Assembly: GCA_027491085.1 (NCBI GenBank)
Contig: JAIXWW010000021.1
Span: forward strand, 1 to 64,000
From: Bacteroidota bacterium
GTDB taxonomy: Bacteria; Bacteroidota; Bacteroidia; UKL13-3
Length of the DNA: 64,000 nucleotides
Reading direction: 5' to 3'
The first letter of the stretch is position 1. Every line of letters starts with the position of its first letter. Shown here piece after piece: positions 43,271-52,393 of this stretch. Position numbers and translations under genes: made by a program. The notes beneath the pieces were generated by a model. That model saw only the letters and a list, made by a program, of their open reading frames with translations. It searched no databases and was not told where the DNA came from.

Positions 43271-44239
43271 TTAGTTCTTAAAAAACTCAATTACTTTTTC
43301 GGCTAATTCAATTCCAATGCGGTTTTGCGCTTCTTTGGTACTTCCTCCAATATGTGGACTTAAACTTACATTATCATGTTTTAAAATGTCCATATTTATA
43401 GGTGGTTCTTTTTCAAAAACATCTAATCCTGCAAATCCAACTTGGCCTGAGTTTAATGCTGCTAATAAATCGCTTTCGCTAATAACACCACCACGAGAGC
43501 AATTTACTAATCCAACACCACGTTTCATTTTAGCCATTTTAGCTGCATTTACAATGGGTTTATCACCTTCGTTAAAAGGTAAATGGAAAGTAATAAAATC
43601 AGCATGAGTTAATACGCTTTCATCGCTTACAGTATTAATTGTAACTTTAATGCGCGAGTTGTTTTGACCCAAAGCAGGTAAGTTTAAACTTAAATCAACT
43701 TTATCTACATAAGGATCAAAAGCTAAAACATGCATTCCTAAGCCAATAGCCATTTTTGCTACTTCTTGTCCAATGCGACCAAAACCAAAAATACCCATGG
43801 TTTTACCTTGTAATTCAATTCCGTTAGAAGCTACTTTTTTCAAATCATTAAATTTGGTATTTCCTTCAGTTGGCATTACTCGGTTAGTTACTTGAATTAA
43901 ACGTGCTGCCGAAAAAATATGTGCAAATACTAATTCAGCAACACTTACTGATGAAGAAGCAGGAGTATTGATAACCTTAATGCCTTTGTTTTTAGCATAT
44001 TCTACATCAATATTATCCATACCAACTCCACCACGTCCTACTAACTTTAAATTAGGGCAAGCATCTATTAATTCTTTGCGAACTTTAGTCGCACTACGCA
44101 CCAAAATAGCATCAAAATTATTTAACTCGGTTAATAAATTTTCTTGAGCAATTTTTTCGGTAATTACTGTAAATCCAGCATCTTCAAGTATCTTTTTTCC
44201 ATTGGCATCAATGCCATCGTTTGCTAATATTTTTGTCAT
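43271..44239 (-). CDS. serA: D-3-phosphoglycerate dehydrogenase
   Basis: SerA oxidises 3-phosphoglycerate, the first step of serine synthesis. The 322-residue protein is the short form without an ACT regulatory domain. It has the NAD-binding block GIFGFGRIGQEVAKMAIGLG near 150, the catalytic NCSRGGVISESDLLAAL near 232 and the closing His motif SPHIGGSTKEAQNRIG near 293. The linked serC gene on the same strand supports serine synthesis rather than another 2-hydroxyacid dehydrogenase. A broken four-helix-bundle gene separates the two. Confidence 0.93.
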   Translation of the reverse strand: MTKILANDGIDANGKKILEDAGFTVITEKIAQENLLTELNNFDAILVRSATKVRKELIDACPNLKLVGRGGVGMDNIDVEYAKNKGIKVINTPASSSVSVAELVFAHIFSAARLIQVTNRVMPTEGNTKFNDLKKVASNGIELQGKTMGIFGFGRIGQEVAKMAIGLGMHVLAFDPYVDKVDLSLNLPALGQNNSRIKVTINTVSDESVLTHADFITFHLPFNEGDKPIVNAAKMAKMKRGVGLVNCSRGGVISESDLLAALNSGQVGFAGLDVFEKEPPINMDILKHDNVSLSPHIGGSTKEAQNRIGIELAEKVIEFFKN

Positions 44240-44294
44240 TGTTATAAAGTTGATATGATAATTAAGTTTATTGGTTGATAGGTTTATATTGAAT

Positions 44295-44666
44295 TTACTT
44301 TCTTATTTTTTGTTTTTCTAAATAATTGATATATTCATTTAGAATTATTGTACAAAGTTTTATTTGGTTTACATGAGTTTCAAAATCTTCATTTGAAATA
44401 TATTTTTCATCCAATGCGTCTGTTAAATGATTATGTGTTTCAGTAAGTGAGCCTCTTGCAATTCTTCAGAATTGTATATTTTCTTGATAATGATACCTTC
44501 CGTGTCCTTCAGCAATGTTAGCACAACCAGATTTTGATGATCTTAAAATTTGATCTGTAAGTCTAAATTTTTCTGTTTCAGGAAATGATTTAGTCAAAGC
44601 AGAAATCATTTGTCTAAGTTTTCTACATTCTTTCCATGCCTCTAACTCTTCAAAACTTGAAAACAT
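44295..44666 (-). pseudogene. Four-helix-bundle (23S rRNA intervening-sequence-type) protein gene with in-frame TGA
   Basis: Codons 1-66 (start ATG at 44666) match the small four-helix-bundle family: FEELEAWKECRKLRQMISAL, FPETEKFRLTDQILRSSKSG, NIAEGHGRYHYQENIQF. Codon 67 is TGA (44466-44468). Reading on in the same frame gives the rest of the family, RIARGSLTETHNHLTDALDE and on to YINYLEKQKIRK, ending at TAA (44295-44297), 123 codons in all. Homologues often have Cys at this point, and TGT to TGA is one base. No frameshift is needed. It is either a recent nonsense mutation or a sequencing error. It lies inside the serC-serA pair like an inserted cassette. Confidence 0.85.
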
Positions 44667-44675
44667 AACTTATTT

Positions 44676-44706
44676 AACCCAATCAACCTTATTAACTCAA
44701 TTAACC
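44676..44706. repeat. Nine-base periodic repeat before the broken four-helix-bundle gene
   Basis: AAC(C/T)-starting units recur every nine bases at 44676, 44685, 44694 and 44703 (AACCCAATC, AACCTTATT, AACTCAATT). They fill the gap between the broken gene and the serC stop and overlap that stop at 44701-44703. Confidence 0.5.
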
Positions 44707-45774
44707 TTTTTTATTTTCTTCAAATTCCTTCATGGTATCAACTAAAACTTGAACACTTTCAATTGGTAATGCATTGTATAAACTAGCACGTAAACCACCT
44801 ACTGAGCGATGTCCTTTTAAACCGCTTAAATTTTTGCTCTCACAGAATTTTAAAAACTCAGCTTCGTGTTCTTTATTAGTAGTTACAAAGTTTACATTCA
44901 TGCGGCTTCTATCTTCCTTAACTACAGTGCCTTCAAATAGAGGGTTTCTGTCGATTTCGGCATATAATAAATCCGCTTTGGCCTTGTTTCTAACTTCCAT
45001 AGCCTCTAAACCAATTTCCTTAATCCAACGTAAAGTATGCATACAAACAAAAATGGCAAATACACTTGGTGTATTATACATACTTCCGTTTTCTACATGT
45101 GGTTTATAATCAAGCATGGTAGGTACTTTGCGTTTGGCTTTGCCTATTAAACTCTTTTTTATGATTACTAATGTGGTTCCTGCAGGTCCCATATTTTTTT
45201 GTGCACCAGCGTATATCAAATCAAATTGATTGGCATCAAAAGGGCGACTAAAAATATCTGAACTCATATCACAAATTAATGGAACTTCCGTTTTAGGGAA
45301 ATCAAACATTTCGGTACCATAAATAGTATTATTGCTGGTGCAATGGAAATATTTTACATCGCTTGGAATGGTATAGTTTTTAGGAATGTAATTAAAGTTT
45401 TTATCCTCGCTACTTGCCAATACATTTACGTTTCCAAACATTTTAGCTTCTTTAATAGCTCTACTAGCCCAAACACCTGTATTTACATAAGCTGCGGTTT
45501 CACCTTCATCTAATAAATTCATTGGAATCATATCAAATTGAGTAGAAGCACCACCTTGTAAAAACAATACGGCATACTCATCGCTTAAATTCAATATATC
45601 TCTTACTAATTGGCAAGCTTCTTCTACAACAGCTTCATATTCTTTACTTCTATGGCTTACTTCGATTAGCGATAAACCTGTTCCCGAAAAGTTTTTTAAA
45701 GCTTCAATACTAGCATCTATAGCCGATTGAGGTAAAATAGCGGGACCTGCTGAAAAATTGTGTACTTTTGTCAT
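44701..45774 (-). CDS. serC: Phosphoserine aminotransferase
   Basis: SerC transfers an amino group from glutamate to 3-phosphohydroxypyruvate in serine synthesis, using pyridoxal phosphate. The 357-residue protein opens VHNFSAGPAILPQSAIDAS and carries SHRSKEYEAVVEEA, LFLQGGASTQFDMIPMNLL and the PLP lysine in YAGAQKNMGPAGTT. The closing GLKGHRSVGGLRASLYNA is the phosphate-binding end of the family. It is the upstream member of a leftward serC-serA pair interrupted by a pseudogene. Confidence 0.97.
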   Translation of the reverse strand: MTKVHNFSAGPAILPQSAIDASIEALKNFSGTGLSLIEVSHRSKEYEAVVEEACQLVRDILNLSDEYAVLFLQGGASTQFDMIPMNLLDEGETAAYVNTGVWASRAIKEAKMFGNVNVLASSEDKNFNYIPKNYTIPSDVKYFHCTSNNTIYGTEMFDFPKTEVPLICDMSSDIFSRPFDANQFDLIYAGAQKNMGPAGTTLVIIKKSLIGKAKRKVPTMLDYKPHVENGSMYNTPSVFAIFVCMHTLRWIKEIGLEAMEVRNKAKADLLYAEIDRNPLFEGTVVKEDRSRMNVNFVTTNKEHEAEFLKFCESKNLSGLKGHRSVGGLRASLYNALPIESVQVLVDTMKEFEENKKG

Positions 45775-45820
45775 AATGCAACTTAATTAGTTTGATAGTT
45801 GTCAAATTAAGAATTAAGGA

Positions 45821-45852
45821 TTGAAATAACCAAAATAAACGTGATAAATTTG
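45821..45852 (+). promoter_or_regulatory. Bacteroidota-type promoter of the 45876 gene
   Basis: TTG at 45821-45823 and a perfect TAAATTTG box at 45845-45852 are 21 bases apart. The start of transcription would be near 45859, 17 bases before the ATG. Confidence 0.6.
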
Positions 45853-45875
45853 AGCCAATTAATTAACATCATATT

Positions 45876-46472
45876 ATGAATAGAATAGTTTTAACGATTT
45901 TAACTGTAGTTTTCTTAATAAATACAGCTAATGCGCAACGTAAAACGCCCGAGTTAGATAAGCAAAAAGTGGAGGAACAAAAGCAAGCTGACGAAACCTA
46001 CGGAAGCAGTGATAGTTGGAAAGACAAAATGATTTATGGTGGAAATATCGGAGGAAGTTTAGGCAATGTTTCTTCCTTTTTTATGATTCAACCAATTGTT
46101 GGTTATAAAATTACCGATAAATTTCAAGCGGGCTTATGTCCATTGTATATTTATAATTCACGCACTTATCAATTCACCTCTGGAAAAAATTTTACTCAAT
46201 CAATAAATGCCTATGGACCGGGTGTTTTTGGAAGATATTTAATTAATGACAACATTTTTGCACATGTTGAATATTTGGGCTTAAGTTATAAAATTTATGA
46301 TGAATTATCTGGCTTAGACGTATCAAAGTTTAGTAATAGTGCCTTTGTTGGTGGAGGTTATATGCCAGGCGGAACAGGAGTTTATATAGTTGCTTTGTAC
46401 GATTTGTTGTATAATACCAATACTAGCTTTTATGCAAGTCCATTCGATATTAGGATTGGTTTTGTATTTTAG
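45876..46472 (+). CDS. Predicted outer-membrane beta-barrel protein, function unknown
   Basis: A signal peptide (residues 1-20, ending NAQ) is followed by a short charged stretch (RKTPELDKQKVEEQKQADE) and then alternating polar/apolar strands such as MIQPIVGYKITDKFQAGLCP and YGPGVFGRYLINDNIFAHVE, ending in Phe (IRIGFVF). That ending and about eight strands suggest a small outer-membrane barrel. It has its own promoter. Its stop overlaps that of the convergent rhomboid gene by 4 bases. No function can be named. Confidence 0.72.
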   Translation: MNRIVLTILTVVFLINTANAQRKTPELDKQKVEEQKQADETYGSSDSWKDKMIYGGNIGGSLGNVSSFFMIQPIVGYKITDKFQAGLCPLYIYNSRTYQFTSGKNFTQSINAYGPGVFGRYLINDNIFAHVEYLGLSYKIYDELSGLDVSKFSNSAFVGGGYMPGGTGVYIVALYDLLYNTNTSFYASPFDIRIGFVF

Positions 46473-47068
46473 TGTAGAATATTATTAATAAAATCAAAAT
46501 ACAATGTTGGTTTAAAAATTAATGGTAATAATAAACCATATATTGAACCCCAAATATGTGCATCGTGGGCTATGTTTCCTAAATTACGTTTAGAAGCATA
46601 GCTCGAAAAACCTAAGTAAATTAATCCATAAAGCCATCCAGGCATACCCATAATTAATAAATTGGGAGCAAATAATATACAAGCAAAAACCACTGCCGAA
46701 ACAGCACCAGATGCGCCAAGCGAATAATAGCTTGAATTATTTTTATGTTTAAAATAAGTATAAACATCAGAAAAGGCAATGGCACTTAAATAAAAAAGTA
46801 TGTAAGCCAATTTGTAGTAATTACCAAAAACCATTGGAAAAAAACTACGTTCCAAAACTTCACCAAACCCATAAAGTGCATACATATTGAAACCCAAATG
46901 CAAAAAATCTGCATGAATAAAACCACCGCTAATAAATCTCATCCATTGGCTTTTATCCTTGTTAATAGTATAAGGATGAAATATTAACTTCATCTTTGAA
47001 TCTTCATTATTGAAACACAAAAAACTAACTAAGCAAGTTGCGATAATGATAAATAGGGTAATAGTCAT
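46469..47068 (-). CDS. Rhomboid-family intramembrane serine protease
   Basis: The 199-residue protein has about six membrane helices. The catalytic serine is Ser120 in SLGASGAVSA and the histidine is His171 in DAHIWGSIYG. The preceding HLGFNMYAL supplies the oxyanion-hole Asn61. Rhomboids cut substrate proteins within the membrane. The short, six-helix form without an extra domain is common in bacteria. The substrate is unknown and neighbours give no hint. Confidence 0.9.
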   Translation of the reverse strand: MTITLFIIIATCLVSFLCFNNEDSKMKLIFHPYTINKDKSQWMRFISGGFIHADFLHLGFNMYALYGFGEVLERSFFPMVFGNYYKLAYILFYLSAIAFSDVYTYFKHKNNSSYYSLGASGAVSAVVFACILFAPNLLIMGMPGWLYGLIYLGFSSYASKRNLGNIAHDAHIWGSIYGLLLPLIFKPTLYFDFINNILH

Positions 47069-47149
47069 TTATTGAAATATTTTTGGCAAGAATACGCTTA
47101 TTAATTTTAAAATATTATTTTTATAAGGTAGAAATTATTAAACAAACTA

Positions 47150-47512
47150 ATGAAAAAATATAAAATTCAAAATGAGCCATTTATAGTACCCACTAACGAT
47201 GGTAAATTAATAGAAGAACATTTTGGTTTGGCAAGCACAGCCGAAAGTAAGTTTAGTGTGGCACATATGGTAGCCCCTCCAGGTTGGAGCGAACCTCATC
47301 AAACACCTAATTTTGATGAAGTAACTATAATGATTAAAGGAAAGAAACAAATAGAAATAGATAGTGAAACAGTGATTATAGAAGCTGGGCAAACTATTTT
47401 AATTAAAGCTGGAGCTAAAATTAGGTATAGTAACCCTTTTACCGAAAATGCTGACTATTGGAGTATTTGTATTCCTGCATTTTCAATTGATGATGGAAAT
47501 AGGGAAGAGTAA
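47150..47512 (+). CDS. Cupin-fold protein
   Basis: The 120-residue protein is a single-domain cupin: PGWSEPHQTPNFDEVTIMIKG corresponds to cupin motif 1 with His, Gln and Glu as likely metal ligands, and ILIKAGAKIRYSNPFTENAD to motif 2, in which the usual second His is not evident. Small cupins bind metals or sugars, act as isomerases or dioxygenases, or only bind ligands. The intergenic space on both sides suggests a single gene. The partial motif 2 makes catalytic activity uncertain. Confidence 0.82.
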   Translation: MKKYKIQNEPFIVPTNDGKLIEEHFGLASTAESKFSVAHMVAPPGWSEPHQTPNFDEVTIMIKGKKQIEIDSETVIIEAGQTILIKAGAKIRYSNPFTENADYWSICIPAFSIDDGNREE

Positions 47513-47574
47513 CAATTAAATTTTGGTTCATTCTTATTGCAAGTAATAATATTATTTTCCAATGCTTTTTTAAT

Positions 47575-47604
47575 AAAAAAAACGCCTACCCGTTAGGGTA
47601 GACG
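47575..47604 (-). terminator. Terminator of the long LruC gene
   Basis: A 6-bp C/G-rich stem (47586-47591 with 47596-47601, GTTA loop) is extended after one mismatch by two more pairs. An A run at 47575-47582 gives the T tract on the minus strand. It lies about 30 bases beyond the stop. Confidence 0.75.
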
Positions 47605-47634
47605 AATTTTTTGAACTTAAAACATGAAAAACTA

Positions 47635-49743
47635 TTATTTTGAATATATATTATTTGTGTTGCGATATCCACTTTGGTTTGTATACCAATCTGTGAATGT
47701 TGTTCCATTTGATTGAACCCAAGTAGCAAATTTAGTAAATGCTGTATTGATGTCTGCTCTTTCAACTGGGTAATCGAATTTAGTTGGTATATTGATAGCC
47801 CAAGGTAATCCGTTTGGTTTTGTAACATAATATCTACCAGCCGAAACACTTGAATTATCACTACTTGTGCCAAATAATGTTGTATTTGCTAAAGTCGTTG
47901 GAGTTTTTCCTGGTAAATGTATTTCGTATCCACGACCAAAACCTGATGTATTATTCCAAATGAATGGATTATAGATACCCAAACCAAAAGTACTTAAAGT
48001 AGGACCACTTGTTACATTAAAACTAACTGCATAATTAACTGAATCCGAGGTTGGTTCACCAATTTTAGTATTCCAGTTTTGAACCGCAGCACGAGTATTG
48101 TTAAATAATGTAACTACCGCTTTAGTTTGACCTGCTTCTAAAGTTCCACCTGTAACACCTGTAGCGTTAGCGCGGTTAATTGGAAACTCAACACCAAATC
48201 CATTTTGAAAAACACCACCTGTAGCTATCAATGAGTAATTTGCATTTACTTGAACCACTACATTTGAAGCATTGGTAACAATATTGTATCTGTAAGAAAT
48301 TACCACATCATTCATATCGTAATCTCCTTTACTTGGCCATTGGTCTTCAAAAGCCACAGTAGCTCTGCCAGTTTCTGAAGGGTAATAATTGTTAAATGCT
48401 TTAGTTGCATCATTAGGGTATGCATCTGAATTATCTGGCACACCATCATTATCGGTATCAGGATTTACAGGCACTGGAGCTGTTCCATTTCCTTCTGGAT
48501 TACAAGTAGTAACTGGTAAGTATAAACCACAACTTTGTGTTGCTCCGCTACCAATTGTTCCATTATTGGTTTCAATACCATTTGCATCGCAATATTGAAT
48601 AAAGTTAATTACACTTCCACCACCATTAATTCGGGTATTTCCTGTTACTTTAAATAATGAAGTACTTACATAACCTTTAATTGTTCCATTAATTTGAACA
48701 TCTTTGGTTTTAAACATAGCGCCATTGTACATTCCAATTTCAGAACTACCGTTAATGGTTGTTTCATCACCAACTTTTATATAGCTATAGTTTCTTGTAT
48801 TACCATTGTTTTGGTATTTCTTTTTAACCCATAAGTAGCATTGGTTAATTAATAAACCTGTTCCATTTACTTGACAATCTTTATTTACAACAATTGATGA
48901 ATTATTAGTTAAAGTAGTATTACCATTTACATTGAAAGTTTCTCCAACTGTAATAGTTCCATTATTGGTAAATGTTCCACCTGGAGAAAATGAATTATTA
49001 ACAGTTACAGTTCCCCAATTTTGGAAAGACGAGCTAGAGCCATTTAAATTTAAATTGCTAAATGTAGCAGAACCTGTAGAAGTTACAATTAAAGCACAGC
49101 TATTATTAACAGATGCATTTTGAACATTTACATTACTTCCGCAAATTCTGATTGTTCCACCGTTGCCGTTAAATCCAACAGTAATATTACTTCCAGTAAT
49201 ACAAACCACATCACCATTGTTAACATTTAAATTACTAGTACTAGTAGTGATAGTTTGTGTACAACCGCTTGAGCAATTTGGGCTACCAGTTTTGCCTAAT
49301 CCAGTTTTACCAACTTGGGTAGTGTAATCCAAAGCAACAGTTACATTTTTCGAATCTAAATCAATGTATTTGTTAATTTCAGAACCATCAGGCGATACTT
49401 TTGAAACAAACACACGTTTAATGGTATTTGATAAATTAATTTGAGATACAAAACCAGCATTTAAAGTAGCAGCTCCGCGTGCTATCAACTGTCCGCCAGC
49501 TAATGGATTTTCATCGTAAACAGATACAATATGTACTGCCTCTTGAAAACGAACATCAGTAATATTGATAGTTAAGTTTACATCTCTTGAGTTTTCCCAA
49601 GTAAAATTTGCAGGAACAACTAGGTCGTTCATATTGCTTACATTGTTGTTTAAGTCAGGCGTACCTTCTTTAACAACATCTTTTGTACACGAACCTAAAA
49701 ATAGTAGGCTTAGTGCTGTGATTGATAAAATTGTTTTTTTCAT
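47635..49743 (-). CDS. LruC-domain lipoprotein with central beta-solenoid-like region
   Basis: The 702-residue protein has a lipoprotein signal (Cys19, LFLGSC), a beta-rich N-terminal domain to ~150, an Asn/Gly/Thr-rich repeating region at ~160-420 that looks like a beta-solenoid, an aspartate-rich calcium-type loop (DTDNDGVPDNSDAYPND, ~428-444) and a C-terminal LruC (DUF4842-type) domain beginning YYPSETGRATVAFEDQWPSK. LruC was named in Leptospira; its role is unclear. The product should sit in the outer membrane or on the surface. It lies next to a shorter paralogue that lacks the middle region. Confidence 0.88.
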   Translation of the reverse strand: MKKTILSITALSLLFLGSCTKDVVKEGTPDLNNNVSNMNDLVVPANFTWENSRDVNLTINITDVRFQEAVHIVSVYDENPLAGGQLIARGAATLNAGFVSQINLSNTIKRVFVSKVSPDGSEINKYIDLDSKNVTVALDYTTQVGKTGLGKTGSPNCSSGCTQTITTSTSNLNVNNGDVVCITGSNITVGFNGNGGTIRICGSNVNVQNASVNNSCALIVTSTGSATFSNLNLNGSSSSFQNWGTVTVNNSFSPGGTFTNNGTITVGETFNVNGNTTLTNNSSIVVNKDCQVNGTGLLINQCYLWVKKKYQNNGNTRNYSYIKVGDETTINGSSEIGMYNGAMFKTKDVQINGTIKGYVSTSLFKVTGNTRINGGGSVINFIQYCDANGIETNNGTIGSGATQSCGLYLPVTTCNPEGNGTAPVPVNPDTDNDGVPDNSDAYPNDATKAFNNYYPSETGRATVAFEDQWPSKGDYDMNDVVISYRYNIVTNASNVVVQVNANYSLIATGGVFQNGFGVEFPINRANATGVTGGTLEAGQTKAVVTLFNNTRAAVQNWNTKIGEPTSDSVNYAVSFNVTSGPTLSTFGLGIYNPFIWNNTSGFGRGYEIHLPGKTPTTLANTTLFGTSSDNSSVSAGRYYVTKPNGLPWAINIPTKFDYPVERADINTAFTKFATWVQSNGTTFTDWYTNQSGYRNTNNIYSK

Positions 49744-49890
49744 GATTTTTAGTTTTTCTTTTTAATTGTGTTCAATAATTGGGCTTATTCTGTAAAGTAA
49801 TGATTTATAGCACTTTGGTTTTTAACAGACTTTTAAACATGTATCAAAGTGGGACACTTTTTTCCATAAATGAAACAATATCAATCCTGT

Positions 49891-49925
49891 AAAAAAAGAA
49901 AGGCGACACCATAATGGTAATCGCC
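49891..49925 (-). terminator. Terminator of the short LruC gene
   Basis: GGCGA (49902-49906) pairs with TCGCC (49921-49925), with an inner ACCA/TGGT stem. The A-rich run at 49891-49901 is the T tract on the minus strand. Confidence 0.65.
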
Positions 49926-49953
49926 CTGTCATTATTGAACTTAAACATGAAAT

Positions 49954-51240
49954 TTAAGGTCTCTTATAAATATATTTTTCGTTTCTGTAACCACTTTTAT
50001 TTAAATACCAATCGTTGTTTTGCACTCCACACGATTGTACCCAATCGTTAAATTTTAAATAAGCCTCGTTTATTTTGTTTTTTTCTTTTGGGTAATTAAA
50101 TGGAGCTGGAATGTTTAAAGCCCATGGCATTTCGTTGGTTTTTGATACATAATACCTACCAGATGTTAAGCTTGAATTATCTAAATGAGTTCCAAATAAA
50201 TTAACATTGGCTAAATTAGTTGGCAAATTATTAGGTAAATGCACCTCATAACCTCTGCCAAAACCATTGGTATTGTTCCAAATAAATGGATTATAGGCAC
50301 TCAAACCAAAATCGGCTAACAGCGGACCATTTGTTACATTGAAACTCACATTGTAATTAATGGAATCAGAAATAGCTTGCGTGGTAACTGTATTGTAAGT
50401 TTCCATTTCGTTGCGCATATTGTTAAATAAAATAATAACTGCTTTGCTTTGCCCACTTTCTAATCCAGCTCCTGATAGCTCATTTACTTGACTTCTGCTT
50501 ATTGGAAACTCAACACCAAAACCATTTTTAAATGAACCACCAGTAGCCAACAGCGTATAATTTGCTAAAACTTGTACTACTTTGTTGTTAGCATTGGTTA
50601 CAATATTGTATTTATAACTTACTACCACATCGTTCATGTCGTAATCGCCAAGTGATGGCCATAAATCTTCAAAAGCCAAAGTAGCTTTGCTATTTTCAAA
50701 AGGATAGTAGTTATTATATGCTTTGGTTGAATCATTTGGATACTGATCAACAGAATCAGGCACCAAATCATTATCGGAATCTATTTGAGGAGGAATGATG
50801 TTTTCAGTTTTACCTAAACTAGCATTGGCATTGTTAAATTTAACCGTTATCATGGTATTATTTAATGCCACTTCTTGGTTATAAATTCCTATTCCAGGAA
50901 CTATTTCTTGGATAAAAACTTTATCGTAAATATTGGCTAACGAAAACTGTGTTTCAAAATTATTAGTGGCCGAAGCTGTTCCGCTTGTAATGAGCTTTCC
51001 GCCCAATTTAGGATTTTGGGTGTATACAGCAATAACATGCTTTTCTGTATTGGTTTTAAATGCAGTGATGCCCACATTTAACTTTACAGTTTTTGAATTC
51101 TCCCAACCAAAATTAATGGGTGGAACGCCAAAACCACCATTATTAGTAGTTCCATCTTTAGGCATCAGTTTTGGCTCCTTTAAGCACGATATGGCAAAAC
51201 CAATTACAATAACAGCTAAAATTGTCTTTAATAGTTTCAT
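49954..51240 (-). CDS. LruC-domain lipoprotein, short paralogue
   Basis: From the ATG at 51240 the product has 428 residues: a lipoprotein signal (Cys at ~19, GFAISC), the same N-terminal beta domain as the long neighbour (FGWENSKTVKLNVGITAF against FTWENSRDVNLTINITDV), the aspartate-rich loop (DSDNDLVPDSVDQYPND) and the LruC domain (YYPFENSKATLAFEDLWPSL, GDYDMNDVVVSYKYNIVTNA). The solenoid region of the neighbour is missing; both copies have a Leu-Gly-Lys-Thr stretch just before that point. A tandem duplication followed by gain or loss of the solenoid is the simplest explanation. Confidence 0.88.
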   Translation of the reverse strand: MKLLKTILAVIVIGFAISCLKEPKLMPKDGTTNNGGFGVPPINFGWENSKTVKLNVGITAFKTNTEKHVIAVYTQNPKLGGKLITSGTASATNNFETQFSLANIYDKVFIQEIVPGIGIYNQEVALNNTMITVKFNNANASLGKTENIIPPQIDSDNDLVPDSVDQYPNDSTKAYNNYYPFENSKATLAFEDLWPSLGDYDMNDVVVSYKYNIVTNANNKVVQVLANYTLLATGGSFKNGFGVEFPISRSQVNELSGAGLESGQSKAVIILFNNMRNEMETYNTVTTQAISDSINYNVSFNVTNGPLLADFGLSAYNPFIWNNTNGFGRGYEVHLPNNLPTNLANVNLFGTHLDNSSLTSGRYYVSKTNEMPWALNIPAPFNYPKEKNKINEAYLKFNDWVQSCGVQNNDWYLNKSGYRNEKYIYKRP

Positions 51241-51567
51241 AGTTACAAAACCCAAAGCATATACTATTCCACAATATACAAACAACTATTTTACAGTATA
51301 TTATAAAAATAAAATTCTTCAAAATAGGCTCAAAATGGGATTTAAACCACCAAATTAAGCCTAGCTTGTAATTATTTTATATTATATATCAATTTGCTTA
51401 AAATGGTAAAATGCAGTTAAAAGTAAGCTCTAAACCATCAGTATTTATTGACGTTGAGAGCCTTATTTAAATTTAGTCTAAATACTTGCTTTTGATTTTA
51501 ATCAGCTACACCTTTACTGACGCTTCGGTTACATTCGCAGTCATAAATAAATTTACAATAAATAAAA
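51241..51567. other. Gene-free divergent region upstream of sdhCAB
   Basis: These 327 bases lie between the short LruC gene (leftward) and sdhC (rightward). I see no open frame longer than shadows, no RNA gene and no clear TAnnTTTG box. A TTACTGACGCTTCGG-containing patch near 51515-51530 is richer in G and C than its surroundings and might be a repeat fragment. Confidence 0.4.
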
Positions 51568-52359
51568 ATGAATTGGATTACTAAAATGTTTAGCTCATCG
51601 CTAGGTCAAAAATTAATCATGGCACTTACAGGATTGTTCTTATGCTCATTCTTGATAATTCACATGGTAGGAAACTTACAGCTATTTAAACACGATGCTG
51701 GATTAGCTTTTAATAAATATGCAGTATTTATGACAACAAATCCTTTAATCAAAACCACCTCGTATTTATTATATGCAGCTATTTTGTTTCATGCATTTAA
51801 AGGTATTGCTTTGGTTTTCCAGAACAAAAAAGCACGTCCGGTTAAATACCAAGCTTTTGATGGCAAAGCAAATAGCCATTGGAGCAGCCGTAATATGGGT
51901 GTTTTAGGAACTATTATTTTAGTTTTTGTGGTAGTACACATGAGTAATTTTTGGTGGCAATACAAGTTTGGACATGTACCCTATACAAAATATACAGTAA
52001 ATGTAGGTGATAATAGTTTATCATCAATTCCAATTGATGTAACAAATGAAGATTATATGAAAGGGTTCACTGAAAAACTTGTTGTTAGACCTTTAGGACA
52101 AGTTGATGAAATAATTGTAAAAGATTTATACCGCTCTGTAGAATTAGGATTTAAAGAATTATGGTTAGTAGCTTTATACATTATTGCTATGGCTGCATTA
52201 TCTTTCCATTTATACCATGGTTTTAAATCGGCTTTCCAAACTTTGGGTTTAAATCATAAAAAATATAATGGTGCTATAAACTTTATTGGAATTGGCGTGT
52301 TTGCTATATTAATTCCAATTGGATTTGCAGCAATGCCACTTTACTTTTTTATCAAATAA
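51568..52359 (+). CDS. sdhC: Succinate dehydrogenase / fumarate reductase cytochrome b subunit
   Basis: The 263-residue membrane subunit anchors the complex and carries quinone and two b hemes, as in the B-type (Bacteroidota, Bacillus, Wolinella) enzymes that have a single membrane subunit. It has five membrane segments with conserved histidines: LIIHMVGNL (~32), LFHAFKGIA (~73), FVVVHMSNFWW (~120) and FHLYHGFKSAFQ (~213). The MNWITKMFSSSLGQKLIMAL opening is characteristic of the group. It leads the sdhCAB operon. Confidence 0.95.
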   Translation: MNWITKMFSSSLGQKLIMALTGLFLCSFLIIHMVGNLQLFKHDAGLAFNKYAVFMTTNPLIKTTSYLLYAAILFHAFKGIALVFQNKKARPVKYQAFDGKANSHWSSRNMGVLGTIILVFVVVHMSNFWWQYKFGHVPYTKYTVNVGDNSLSSIPIDVTNEDYMKGFTEKLVVRPLGQVDEIIVKDLYRSVELGFKELWLVALYIIAMAALSFHLYHGFKSAFQTLGLNHKKYNGAINFIGIGVFAILIPIGFAAMPLYFFIK

Positions 52360-52393
52360 TTAAATAAACATTTACCGTTAATAATATAAAAAG

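Noticed and set aside
44466..44468. UGA read as selenocysteine or tryptophan in the four-helix-bundle gene
   Set aside because: Several normal genes here end in TGA, which excludes a reassigned code, and I see no selenium-insertion hairpin argument beyond the Cys position. A nonsense mutation is simpler.
47586..47873. 95-codon minus-strand frame at the end of the long LruC gene
   Set aside because: It overlaps the LruC coding region in another frame and contains the terminator.
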